Assembly (NCBI GenBank): GCA_016195265.1 | Contig: JACPZW010000079.1 | Span: forward strand, 1-47,220 | Length of the DNA: 47,220 nt | DNA from: Acidobacteriota bacterium | GTDB lineage: Bacteria > Acidobacteriota > Vicinamibacteria > Vicinamibacterales > CAVVIG01 | Direction of reading: 5' to 3' | In this document: piece by piece, positions 10,625 to 18,283 of the stretch | Layout of the letters: every line of letters starts with the position of its first letter | Position numbering within the stretch: the first letter of the stretch is position 1 | The notes under the pieces: generated by a model | Databases searched by the model: none | What the model was told of the DNA's origin: nothing | Seen by the model: the letters and a program-made list of their open reading frames with translations, nothing else | Program-made: the position numbers and the translations under genes

Positions 10625-11956
10625 ATGACAGTTCCGCTGATTCGCACGTCTCTTCCAGGTCCCAAAGCGAAAGCGATTATCGAGCGCGACGGCGCGGTCG
10701 TCTCGCCGTCGTACACGCGCGGGTATCCGCTCGTCATCGAGCGCGGGTCCGGTGCGACCGTCGAGGACGTCGACGGCAACGTCTTTCTCGACTGCGCGGC
10801 CGGCATCGCCGTCAATTCCACCGGGCACTCGCATCCCGACGTCGTCCGCGCGATCACCGGGCAGGCGCAGCGGTTCCTGCACATGTCGGGGACCGACTTC
10901 TACTACGACGTCCAGGTCCGCATCGCCGAGGCGCTGGCGTCGATCGCGCCGATGCGCGGCGGCGTCAAGTCGTTCTTCGGCAATTCCGGGACCGAAGCGA
11001 TCGAAGCGTGCCTGAAGCTCGCGCGCTACGCGACCGGCCGGCCGAACTTCATCGCGTTTCTCGGCGGCTTCCACGGCCGCACGATGGGCGCGCTGTCGCT
11101 GACGGCCAGCAAGGCCATCCAGCGGCGCGGATTCGGCGCGCTCCTGGCCGGCGTCTTTCACGCGCCGTACGCGGACTGTTACCGCTGTCCGTTGAGCCTC
11201 AAGCCCGAGTCGTGCGCGGCCGAATGCCTCGACGTCCTCGAGCACCAGATCCTCGTCCAGCTCGTGTCGCCCGATGACGTGGCGGCGATTGTCGTGGAGC
11301 CGATTCAGGGCGAAGGCGGCTACCTCGTCGCGCCCGGTCAGTTTCTGCGGCGCCTGCGGGATCTGACGACGAAGCACGGCATCCTGCTCGTCGTGGACGA
11401 AGTGCAGTCGGGGATGGGGCGGTCCGGCAGGATGTTCGCGATTGAGCACGCCGCTGTCGAGCCGGACGTCGTCGCGATCGCGAAAGGGATCGCGTCGGGG
11501 CTGCCGCTCGGCGTCGCCGTGGCGCGGAGCGACCTGATGAAATGGCCGCCGGGCGCGCACGCGAGCACGTTCGGCGGCAATCCCGTCGCGTGCGCCGCGG
11601 CGCTCGCCACGATCAAACTCTTGAAGAACCAGCTCGTCGCGAATGCCGCGACGGTCGGCGGCCGGCTGATGGACGGACTGAAGGCGCTGGCTGCGAAGCA
11701 CCCGTTGATCGGCGACGTGCGCGGCCGCGGGCTGATGATCGGCGTCGAGCTGGTCCGGGATCGGCAGACGAAGGAGCGCGCGACGAGCGAGCGCGACGCG
11801 GTCGTGAAAGCCGCGTTCAGTAAAGGGCTGCTCGTCCTCGGCGCCGGCAAGAACGCGATCCGCTTCTCGCCGCCGCTCGTGCTGAGCGCCGGGCAGGCCG
11901 ATACAGCGATTCGCCTGTTCGACGAAGCACTGACCGACGTTGAGATCCGGTCGTGA
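10625..11956 (+). CDS. Class III aminotransferase (acetylornithine/4-aminobutyrate family)
   Basis: PLP-dependent aminotransferase of 443 residues. Seen: VEDVDGNVFLDCAAGIAVNS, GNSGTEAIEACLKLAR, GGFHGRTMGALSLT, IVVEPIQGEGGY, VVDEVQSGMGRSG, and AIAKGIASGLPLG with PLP lysine at 287, then STFGGNPVACAA. Best matches from memory are the archaeal/bacterial 4-aminobutyrate or acetyl-ornithine aminotransferase group with a CXXC-like patch (DCYRCPLSLKPESC) seen in GABA aminotransferase-like enzymes. The exact amine donor cannot be read from sequence and no pathway neighbours help. Confidence 0.9.
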   Translation: MTVPLIRTSLPGPKAKAIIERDGAVVSPSYTRGYPLVIERGSGATVEDVDGNVFLDCAAGIAVNSTGHSHPDVVRAITGQAQRFLHMSGTDFYYDVQVRIAEALASIAPMRGGVKSFFGNSGTEAIEACLKLARYATGRPNFIAFLGGFHGRTMGALSLTASKAIQRRGFGALLAGVFHAPYADCYRCPLSLKPESCAAECLDVLEHQILVQLVSPDDVAAIVVEPIQGEGGYLVAPGQFLRRLRDLTTKHGILLVVDEVQSGMGRSGRMFAIEHAAVEPDVVAIAKGIASGLPLGVAVARSDLMKWPPGAHASTFGGNPVACAAALATIKLLKNQLVANAATVGGRLMDGLKALAAKHPLIGDVRGRGLMIGVELVRDRQTKERATSERDAVVKAAFSKGLLVLGAGKNAIRFSPPLVLSAGQADTAIRLFDEALTDVEIRS

Positions 11957-11996
11957 TGAGCCGAGGTTGGCGTCCAGCTTGCACGTCGCTGTGAGC

Positions 11997-12368
11997 ATGA
12001 CGCAAGCCAGAATCGAACTGGGCAAAACAGGCGAAGATCTCGCGTGTCGCGAGCTCGAGCGCCGGGGGTACGCAATTATTGCCAGGCGCTACCGCACGGC
12101 GCGTGGAGAAATTGACATCGTCGCCCAGGATGGCCCAACGCTGGTGTTTGTGGAAGTGAAGGCGCGTGAGGGGCACGAGTTCGGCGACGGCGCGGAAGCC
12201 GTGACGCCGCTCAAGCGCCGCCGGATCACGCGCCTCGCGCAGGACTACCTCGCGCGGCAGCACGTGCCCCAGTGCCCGTGCCGCTTTGACGTGGTGTCGA
12301 TTCTGTTCGACGCGGGACAACCGGTGATCGAGGTCTTCACCAACGCGTTTGACGCGTCTGACTCTTAA
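11997..12368 (+). CDS. yraN: YraN/UPF0102 family nuclease-like protein
   Basis: A 123-residue protein with the UPF0102 core: GKTGEDLACRELERRGYAIIARRYRTARGEIDIVAQDGPTLVFVEVKAR. GEIDIV...FVEVK is the PD-(D/E)xK-type nuclease signature; the family resembles Holliday-junction resolvases but its role is not established. ATG at 11997 matches the family N-terminus. It follows the aminotransferase gene by 40 bases and is probably cotranscribed. Confidence 0.92.
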   Translation: MTQARIELGKTGEDLACRELERRGYAIIARRYRTARGEIDIVAQDGPTLVFVEVKAREGHEFGDGAEAVTPLKRRRITRLAQDYLARQHVPQCPCRFDVVSILFDAGQPVIEVFTNAFDASDS

Positions 12369-12404
12369 CTTTCGAGTTTTCTCTTTTCACTTTTAACTTT
12401 TCCT

Positions 12405-13400
12405 TTGGCCGATCTCCGAAAAGATCCCGTCACCTCCCGCTGGGTCATCGTCTCCGCCGATCGCCAGAAGCGGCCGAGCGACTTCACCATCGTCACGCCG
12501 ACGATCGTCGGTCGCGAGCACTGTCCGTTCTGTCCCGGCCACGAGTCGATGACGCCGCCGGAGATTCGTGGCTACCGTCACGGCAGCGCGCCGAACACCC
12601 CGGGCTGGGATCTGCGCGTCGTGCCGAACCGGTTTCCCGCGTTGCGCGTCGAAGGCACGCTCGATCCGGTGGGCGAGGGCATGTTCGACCGCATGAACGG
12701 CGTCGGCGCGCACGAGGTGATCATCGAGACGCCGGATCACGACACGTCGCTTGCGACAATGAGCGAGGCGGAGATCGCACGGGTGTTGGACGCCTTCCGC
12801 GAGCGGATCATCGATCTCAAGCGCGACTTCCGGCTGAAGTACCTGCTCGGCTTCAAGAATCACGGCGCGGGCGCCGGCGCGACGCTCTCGCATCCGCACT
12901 CGCAGCTCATCGCCTTGCCGATCGTGCCGGATTTCGTTCGCGCGCAGATCGACGGGGCGCGCCGGCATTTCGAGGTCAAGCAGCGGTGCGTCTACTGCGA
13001 CATCCTGCACCAGGAGCTGAGCGAAGGCCGGCGCCTCGTTCAGGACGATGGGGACGTCGTCGCGATCGCGCCGTACGCGCCGCGGTTCGCGTTCGAGACG
13101 TGGCTGCTGCCGAAGCAGCACGGGCCGCGGTTCGAGGACGCGCAGGCGGCGTATCCGAGCCTGGCGCGGACACTGAAGGCCGTGCTCTCGCGAATCGATC
13201 GCGCGCTCGAGAAGCCGCCGTACAATCTGATCATCTTCACGGCGCCGAGCGACGAGGACCTGCGCGACCCGTGGCACTGGCACGTGGAGATCGTGCCGAA
13301 GATCCAGCGCGTGGCGGGCTTCGAGTGGGGGACCGGGTTCTACATCAATCCCGTGTCGCCCGAGGAGGCCGCAGAGGCCCTGCGCGCCGTCAAACTCTAG
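12405..13400 (+). CDS. galT: Galactose-1-phosphate uridylyltransferase
   Basis: Leloir-pathway enzyme exchanging UMP between UDP-glucose and galactose-1-phosphate. The 331 residues have DPVTSRWVIVSADRQKRP, a zinc site CPFCPGHE, VVPNRFPAL, ATLSHPHSQLIALP with the catalytic HPH, a second Cys pair (CVYCDI) and WHWHVEI at the C-terminal half. The start is TTG at 12405, directly after a T-rich half copy of the 10.5-kb hairpin repeat, which leaves no clear ribosome-binding site. No galK or galE is nearby. Confidence 0.93.
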   Translation: MADLRKDPVTSRWVIVSADRQKRPSDFTIVTPTIVGREHCPFCPGHESMTPPEIRGYRHGSAPNTPGWDLRVVPNRFPALRVEGTLDPVGEGMFDRMNGVGAHEVIIETPDHDTSLATMSEAEIARVLDAFRERIIDLKRDFRLKYLLGFKNHGAGAGATLSHPHSQLIALPIVPDFVRAQIDGARRHFEVKQRCVYCDILHQELSEGRRLVQDDGDVVAIAPYAPRFAFETWLLPKQHGPRFEDAQAAYPSLARTLKAVLSRIDRALEKPPYNLIIFTAPSDEDLRDPWHWHVEIVPKIQRVAGFEWGTGFYINPVSPEEAAEALRAVKL

Positions 13401-13437
13401 ACTCGAAGCGCGGCCCTGTGGTACTTTGATCGTTCGG

Positions 13438-13512
13438 GCGGGAATAACTCAGTGGTAGAGTGCGACCTTGCCAAGGTCGAAGTCGCGGGTTCGAATCCCG
13501 TTTCCCGCTCCA
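13438..13512 (+). tRNA. tRNA-Gly (GCC)
   Basis: Cloverleaf with acceptor GCGGGAA/TTCCCGC, anticodon stem CGACC/GGTCG with loop TTGCCAA (anticodon GCC at 13470-13472), T-arm GCGGGTTCGAATCCCG, discriminator T and an encoded CCA end. Confidence 0.97.
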
Positions 13513-13603
13513 AATTTTCCCGCGGGGGCTCCTCGCCCCGCGGCACGCTCGGTTCGATGAACGCGGCCCCCAGCGGGCCGCGAGTCGTTTAGGCACTCCA
13601 AGG

Positions 13604-13677
13604 GGCGCCGTCGCCAAGAGGTAAGGCAGAGGTCTGCAAAACCTCCACCCCCGGTTCAAATCCGGGCGGCGCCTCCA
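13604..13677 (+). tRNA. tRNA-Cys (GCA)
   Basis: Acceptor GGCGCCG/CGGCGCC, anticodon stem GAGGT/ACCTC with loop CTGCAAA (anticodon GCA at 13636-13638), T-loop GGTTCAAATCC, discriminator T and an encoded CCA end. It lies 91 bases after tRNA-Gly, same strand. Confidence 0.97.
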
Positions 13678-13702
13678 ATCCAATCCGCACCTCAACCGAC
13701 GC

Positions 13703-13734
13703 GGGGTCCTGTCGCTGGCGACAGCCAAGGCCCC
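13703..13734 (+). terminator. Stem-loop after tRNA-Cys
   Basis: CTGTCGC-TG-GCGACAG is a perfect inner stem (13709-13724), extended by GGGG (13703-13706) against CCCC (13731-13734) and followed by GTAAAACC. It is in the right place to end the tRNA transcript, but there is no T-tract. Confidence 0.5.
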
Positions 13735-14032
13735 GTAAAACCGTCCCTCAATGTTCAATATTATCATTCAGTGGTTCATAACGAGTCACTTTTGTAAATC
13801 TCTTATTAGCATATACTTAGAACGTAATATCGCCTGTAGCAAAAACTGGTGTGTATCATTCTCGAATTTGTGGATGTTTAGCGGACATTAAAGTTAAGTG
13901 CAGACGTTCCCGTAACCCATTGGACGCCTTCGAGTTGGCCAGCGCCAGACCCCCGGCGACGACTCTGGCCCTCTAATTGCTCAGATTCGACCGGTTCCGT
14001 TGTCAGTTTTTCACAGACTCACCAGTACTTAT
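13735..14032. other. AT-rich gene-free stretch before the S8 peptidase
   Basis: No gene is seen. About 13745-13905 is clearly AT-rich against the surrounding GC-rich DNA, with TATACT at 13812-13817 as a possible -10 box and no convincing -35. GC rises again after 13905. It probably carries the promoter of the secreted peptidase gene; a tRNA-linked integration scar is another possibility, though no repeat of the tRNA 3' end was found nearby. Confidence 0.5.
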
Positions 14033-15850
14033 ATGACGTCAAAGACACTTCAACGCCAACTCCTTGGCGGCCTCCTCGGTCTGGCGATGCTCTCGCTCGC
14101 CTCGGGCGCGCAAGCCGGTCCGCGGCCGTTCGGCAAACTCGATCGCCCTCTTGCCGCAGTGGTCCAGTCGGGCACCACGGCGACACAGAACGTGATCATC
14201 CGGGTGGAGGCCGGACAGTTGTCGGCCGTTCGCGACCGCCTCAAGGCCGCCGGCAAGATCATCGATGCCGAGCACGGCAGCATCAACGCGCTGTCGGTTC
14301 GCGTCAGCCCGAGCGACTTGGCGGGCTTGGTCGCCGACCCGGCGATTGACTCGGTGTCCACCAACGGACCGGTCTCGTCGTTCGCGGCGCCGGGCGGCTC
14401 TACGAGCACCGCGATCGACGTGCTGCGCAGCACGCTCGGCCTGACGTCCGCTTCGCCGACTGGAAAAGGGATCGGCATCGCGATCGTCGATTCGGGAATC
14501 CAGCCGTCGTCGGACTTCAATGGCCGCATCGTGGCGTTCTACGACTGGGTCAACGCCGGCGGCAAGTTCGCGACCGCCTACGACGACTTCGGCCACGGCA
14601 CGCACATCGCGGGACTTATCGGGAGCAGCGGCGCGCTTGCCAGCCAGTACGCGGGCGTGGCTCCGGGCGCCAGGCTGATCGGCCTCAAGGTGCTGGACGC
14701 CAACGGACAGGGCAAGACCAGCGACGTGATCAGTGCGATCACATTCGCGACCGCGAACAAGCAGCTGCTTGGCATCGACGTTATCAACCTGTCGCTCGGC
14801 CATCCGATTTATGAATCCGCCGCGACCGACCCGCTCGTGCAGGCCGTCGAGGCCGCGGTGCGCGCCGGCATCGTGGTCGTCACCGCCGCCGGGAACTTCG
14901 GCGTGAACAGTAGCGGGAAGATCGGCTATGCCGGAATCACGTCGCCGGGCAACTCACCGTCGGCGATCACAGTCGGGGCGTTCGACGAGCAGGACACCGT
15001 GAGCCGCGCGGACGATCTCGTCGCGCCGTACAGCTCCCGTGGTCCCACGTGGTACGACGCCGAGGCCAAGCCGGACCTGGTCGCTCCCGGACACCACATG
15101 GTGTCGAACGCGTACCGCTTGCAGACCCTCTATAAGAACTACCCCTCGTTCCTCGTCGACACGAATCATATCAAGCTGAGCGGCACGAGCATGGCGGCGG
15201 GCGTGACAACCGGCGCAGTCGCCGTGCTGTTGGAAGCCAATCGGACCGCCAACGCGTATCCTGCGGGACCGTCGCTGACGCCGAATGCCGTCAAAGCGAT
15301 TCTGCAGTACACGGCGTTCCGCATGCACGACGCAGTGGGCACGGAGTACGACTCGCTCACGCAGGGCGCCGGCGCGCTCAACGCCGCCGGGAGCATCGAG
15401 CTCGCGCGCGCCATCAATACGTCGGCGCCGGTCGGCTCCTGGTGGCTCGCCACCGGCGTCACCGAATCGACCACGATTGCCGGCCAGAACATCGTGTGGG
15501 GCACCAACATCGTGTGGGGCACCAACATCGTGTGGGGCACGGCGGTCTACACGAACGAGCCCGCGTGGGCCCAGAACATCGTGTGGGGTACCAACATTGT
15601 GTGGGGTACCAACATCGTGTGGGGCACCAACATCGTGTGGGGCACCAACATCGTGTGGGGCACCAACATCGTGTGGGGCACCGGTCTGATTGGCATCACC
15701 GACGGTACGAACATCGTCTGGAGCACCGTCAGCGGCACCAACATCGTCTGGAGCACGTTGAACGCCGCCAACATCGTCTGGGGCACGATCTACGCCGACA
15801 ACATCGTCTGGGGCACGAACATCGTCTGGGGCACGATCATTCTGCAGTAG
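14033..15850 (+). CDS. Secreted S8 subtilisin-like peptidase with NIVWGT repeat tail
   Basis: Exported serine peptidase, 605 residues from ATG 14033. Signal peptide 1-28 (LLGLAMLSLASGAQA cleaved before GPRPFG), an inhibitor_I9-like propeptide (about 45-110, NVIIRVEAGQ...INALSVRVSPSDL), then the S8 domain with Asp153 (IAIVDSGIQ), His188 (FGHGTHIAGL) and Ser386 (LSGTSMAAG). The last 120 residues (486-601) hold 14 NIVWGT or NIVWST units in blocks of 3, 6, 2 singles, 1 and 2, ending four residues before the stop. The tail is not a known sorting signal. The in-frame Met 33 bases upstream would spoil the signal peptide. AT-rich promoter region upstream. Confidence 0.93.
   Translation: MTSKTLQRQLLGGLLGLAMLSLASGAQAGPRPFGKLDRPLAAVVQSGTTATQNVIIRVEAGQLSAVRDRLKAAGKIIDAEHGSINALSVRVSPSDLAGLVADPAIDSVSTNGPVSSFAAPGGSTSTAIDVLRSTLGLTSASPTGKGIGIAIVDSGIQPSSDFNGRIVAFYDWVNAGGKFATAYDDFGHGTHIAGLIGSSGALASQYAGVAPGARLIGLKVLDANGQGKTSDVISAITFATANKQLLGIDVINLSLGHPIYESAATDPLVQAVEAAVRAGIVVVTAAGNFGVNSSGKIGYAGITSPGNSPSAITVGAFDEQDTVSRADDLVAPYSSRGPTWYDAEAKPDLVAPGHHMVSNAYRLQTLYKNYPSFLVDTNHIKLSGTSMAAGVTTGAVAVLLEANRTANAYPAGPSLTPNAVKAILQYTAFRMHDAVGTEYDSLTQGAGALNAAGSIELARAINTSAPVGSWWLATGVTESTTIAGQNIVWGTNIVWGTNIVWGTAVYTNEPAWAQNIVWGTNIVWGTNIVWGTNIVWGTNIVWGTNIVWGTGLIGITDGTNIVWSTVSGTNIVWSTLNAANIVWGTIYADNIVWGTNIVWGTIILQ
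15488..15835 (+). repeat. 18-bp coding minisatellite (NIVWGT repeats)
   Basis: Tandem and interspersed 18-bp units, AACATCGTGTGGGGCACC in early copies and AACATCGTCTGGGGCACG in late ones, encoding NIVWGT (12 copies) or NIVWST (2). Copies within the central block are nearly identical in DNA, pointing to recent expansion, while outer copies differ in synonymous sites. Confidence 0.95.
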
Positions 15851-15868
15851 CGGAAGAAGCGACGCGTC

Positions 15869-16522
15869 ATGGAAGCGATGCCCTTCCGAGCCGAGCTGGG
15901 TGAGGCAGCGACGCTCGAGCGCCAGAATCGATCGCAGGTCGTCAGTTCCGACTGGCGCGCGGCGCTGCCCGTTCTGCACGCCGCGGGCGTGACGCTCAGG
16001 CAACTGCGGACGCGTGACGCCGCGCCCTTGCTGGCGATGCTGACGACGGAAGAGGTGACGCGCTTCATTTCACCGCCACCGACGACCGTCGAGGGATTCG
16101 AGCGTTTCATCGCGTGGACGCTGCGGCAGCAGGCGGCGGGGAAGTACGTCTGCTTTGGCATCGTCCCGCGAGGACATGAGGCTGCCGTCGGCCTCATCCA
16201 GGTGCGGGCGCTGGAGTCGGATTTCTCGCGAGCCGAGTGGGGCTTTGCCGTCGGATCCGAATTCTGGGGCACGGGCGTCTTCTACGAAAGCGCCAAGGTC
16301 GTTGTCGACTTCGCGATTCGGACCATCGGCGTACACCGGCTCGAAGCGCGTGCCGCGGTCGCCAACGGCCGGGGCAACGGCGCCCTCATGAAGCTGGGCG
16401 CCATACAGGAGGCCGTGCTCCGCCAATCACTGTTGTGCCGCGGGCAGCGGATGGACCAGGTCCTGTGGTGCATCTTGGATGTCGACTGGCGGCGAGAGCC
16501 GCCCAGGTTCCGGATGCACTAA
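15869..16522 (+). CDS. GNAT family N-acetyltransferase (RimJ/RimL-like)
   Basis: A 217-residue protein whose core (from about 40) reads VTLRQLRTRDAAPLLAMLTTEEVTRFISPPPTT, EWGFAVGSEFWGTGVFYESAKVVVDFAI and GVHRLEARAAVANGRGNGALMKLGA, the pattern of ribosomal-protein-type N-acetyltransferases. The substrate is unknown. The start is uncertain: ATG 15869 gives a 40-residue extension before the domain, 18 bases after the peptidase stop. The next gene begins 10 bases downstream, so these may form one transcript. Confidence 0.87.
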   Translation: MEAMPFRAELGEAATLERQNRSQVVSSDWRAALPVLHAAGVTLRQLRTRDAAPLLAMLTTEEVTRFISPPPTTVEGFERFIAWTLRQQAAGKYVCFGIVPRGHEAAVGLIQVRALESDFSRAEWGFAVGSEFWGTGVFYESAKVVVDFAIRTIGVHRLEARAAVANGRGNGALMKLGAIQEAVLRQSLLCRGQRMDQVLWCILDVDWRREPPRFRMH

Positions 16523-16532
16523 TCTGGAGCCT

Positions 16533-17186
16533 ATGACTGCTGCGGTCGTCGTTGCGTTCGTGGCCACCTGGCTGGCCCTGCTGCTCGTGGGTTGGTTTGC
16601 TTTCCAGCTCTTACGGCAGAACGGCCGGGCGCTGCAGCGCATCGAAGCCCTCGAGGAGATGGCGGACCGCGCCTCCGAGGCGGCCGCTCCGCGGCCGTTC
16701 GGCGACCGATCGCTGAAGGGGAGCCGTCTCAATCGCGATGGGCTGGCCCCCGGTACTGCGGCGCCACGATTTCAGCTCCCGCGTGTCGGGGGCGGCGAGC
16801 TTTCGCTGGACGAGTACGCCGGACGCCGCGTGTTCCTCGTCTTCTCGGATCCGGCGTGTGGTCCGTGCAACACGCTGGCGCCGGAGCTCGAGCGAAAGTC
16901 GCGGCAGACGGCGGGCACGCCCATTCTGATGGTGAGCCGCGGCGGAACGGAGGCCAACCTTCGGAAGATCGAGGAGCACGGGTTGACCTTCCCCGTGGTC
17001 CTGCAGCAGCACTGGGAGATCTCACGCGCGTACGGGAAGTTCGCCACGCCGATCGCGTACTTCATCGATGAAGACGGCCGAATCGCCGCTCCGGTGGCGC
17101 AGGGCGTCGAGCCGATCTTGAAGCTGTGGTCGAGTGCCGGTGACAAGCGGTCCGCCGGGAACCATGAGGAGAGAATGTATGGATGA
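16533..17186 (+). CDS. Membrane-anchored TlpA/MauD-like thioredoxin
   Basis: A 217-residue protein with one N-terminal membrane segment (about 4-27) and a periplasmic thioredoxin-fold domain: PGTAAPRFQLPRVGGGELSL, then LVFSDPACGPCNTLAPEL with redox Cys109 and Cys112, and the cis-Pro region YGKFATPIAYFIDEDG. SDPxCGPC is typical of MauD, the methylamine-dehydrogenase accessory disulfide protein, and of related redoxins. Its stop overlaps by 8 bases the start of a small Cys-rich Tat-leader protein, which suggests translational coupling and a possible substrate. No methylamine dehydrogenase subunits are here. Confidence 0.88.
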   Translation: MTAAVVVAFVATWLALLLVGWFAFQLLRQNGRALQRIEALEEMADRASEAAAPRPFGDRSLKGSRLNRDGLAPGTAAPRFQLPRVGGGELSLDEYAGRRVFLVFSDPACGPCNTLAPELERKSRQTAGTPILMVSRGGTEANLRKIEEHGLTFPVVLQQHWEISRAYGKFATPIAYFIDEDGRIAAPVAQGVEPILKLWSSAGDKRSAGNHEERMYG

Positions 17187-17451
17187 GCGATTTGATCAGT
17201 TGGCCAAGGACGCCACGAGCGGATTGTCGCGGCGACAAGCGTTCGGGCGTGTGGCGAGTGGCCTCTTCGTCGCCCTGGTGGCGTCGTTGGGCCTCACCAG
17301 AAGCGGCAACAACTGCGCCAAAGTGTGCGCCGAGTGCTGCAATAGCAATATCCCGCCAGGGTCGCCGGAGCACGGCGCGTGCATCCGCGAGTGTCTACAG
17401 GGGAGCGGGCCCTGTGGCCCCAATTTCATCCTCTGTCAAGGGGGGCACTGA
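17179..17451 (+). CDS. Small Cys-rich protein with Tat-like leader
   Basis: A 90-residue protein: DERFDQLAKDATSGLSRRQAFGRV followed by a hydrophobic stretch (ASGLFVALVASLGL), a twin-arginine-like signal, then about 45 residues with 8 cysteines (C-x3-C-x2-CC, C-x3-C, C, C). The leader style (DRFDxLAK...SRRQALKR) is common in small exported Cys-rich proteins of Acidobacteriota, Chloroflexi and Actinobacteria; function unknown. An even number of Cys and overlap with the MauD-like redoxin point to disulfide-stabilised export. A metal-binding role is also possible. Confidence 0.8.
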   Translation: MDERFDQLAKDATSGLSRRQAFGRVASGLFVALVASLGLTRSGNNCAKVCAECCNSNIPPGSPEHGACIRECLQGSGPCGPNFILCQGGH

Positions 17452-17474
17452 GTCGGCGACTCGCGTTTCTTGCC

Positions 17475-18200
17475 TTATCCTCGCTGGACGAGAATGAGGG
17501 ACGTCAGCGCGCTCAGCGCGACGCGTTGACGTCCCTGCGGATCGAAGTTCGACGGATCCAACCACTGCCGGTACGCGCGATCGAGCGCGGGCCATTCTGA
17601 ATCGATCGCGGCGTACCATGCAGTGTCGCGATTGTGCCCCTTCGTCAAGCGCGCCTGTCTGAAGATCCCCTCGTACGAAAACCCGTACCGCTGCGCCGCT
17701 GCGCGCGACGCGGCGTTCAGCGCGTCGCACTTCCACTCGTACCGCCGGTAGCCGAGCGTGAAGGCGCGCTGCATCATCAAATACATGGCCTCCGTGCCGG
17801 CGGGCGTACGCTGCAGCAGCGGCGAGAAATTGATGTGCCCGACCTCGATGGATCCGGACGCCGGATCGATCCGCAGGTAGCTCGCGACGCCGACCGCCTT
17901 GCCCGTCGTGAGGTCGATGACGGCCCAGAACTGCGGATCCGGCTGGCCGGCGACGCTCGCGACCCAGGCGGTATAGCTCTCGAGCGTCGCGAACGGGCCG
18001 TAGGGCAGATACGTCCAGTTACGTCCTTCCGCGTCGACACGGTTCGCGGCGTGCAGGTCGGCCGCGTGGGGCGCGGCATCGAGCGGCTCGACGCGACAAT
18101 AACGTCCGATCATCGGGTCGAGCGACGGCCGCGGCGGCGGACTCCAGTTCGGGACCGTGACGCCGATCGGCTGGCCAAGCGCGTTCACTTCATGAGGCAT
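17475..18200 (-). CDS. GNAT family N-acetyltransferase (RimJ/RimL-like)
   Basis: A 241-residue acetyltransferase beginning PHEVNALGQPIGVTVPNWSP, the usual N-terminus of this family, so the Met at 18200 is preferred over 18224. Core: EPLDAAPHAADLHAAN, FWAVIDLTTGKAVGVASYLRI, IEVGHINFSPLLQRTPAGTEAMYLMM and YRRYEWKCDALNAASRAAAQRYGF with the acetyl-CoA loop. Substrate unknown. It is convergent with the Cys-rich gene (23 bases apart) and divergent from qhpG. Confidence 0.9.
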   Translation of the reverse strand: MPHEVNALGQPIGVTVPNWSPPPRPSLDPMIGRYCRVEPLDAAPHAADLHAANRVDAEGRNWTYLPYGPFATLESYTAWVASVAGQPDPQFWAVIDLTTGKAVGVASYLRIDPASGSIEVGHINFSPLLQRTPAGTEAMYLMMQRAFTLGYRRYEWKCDALNAASRAAAQRYGFSYEGIFRQARLTKGHNRDTAWYAAIDSEWPALDRAYRQWLDPSNFDPQGRQRVALSALTSLILVQRG

Positions 18201-18283
18201 GGAGATCGAGTATCGCTCAGCCAATTCCGCGCAAACAACACTGGATTCCGTCTGTTGCTCCGATTAGACTGACCGCGATTCCC

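Noticed and set aside
15488..15835. Possible CRISPR or non-coding tandem array
   Set aside because: 18-bp units with no spacers encode a strict hexapeptide in the peptidase frame.
16533..17451. Methylamine dehydrogenase (mau) locus
   Set aside because: The redoxin is MauD-like, but the small protein lacks the MauA light-chain sequence and no heavy chain or MauE/G is present.
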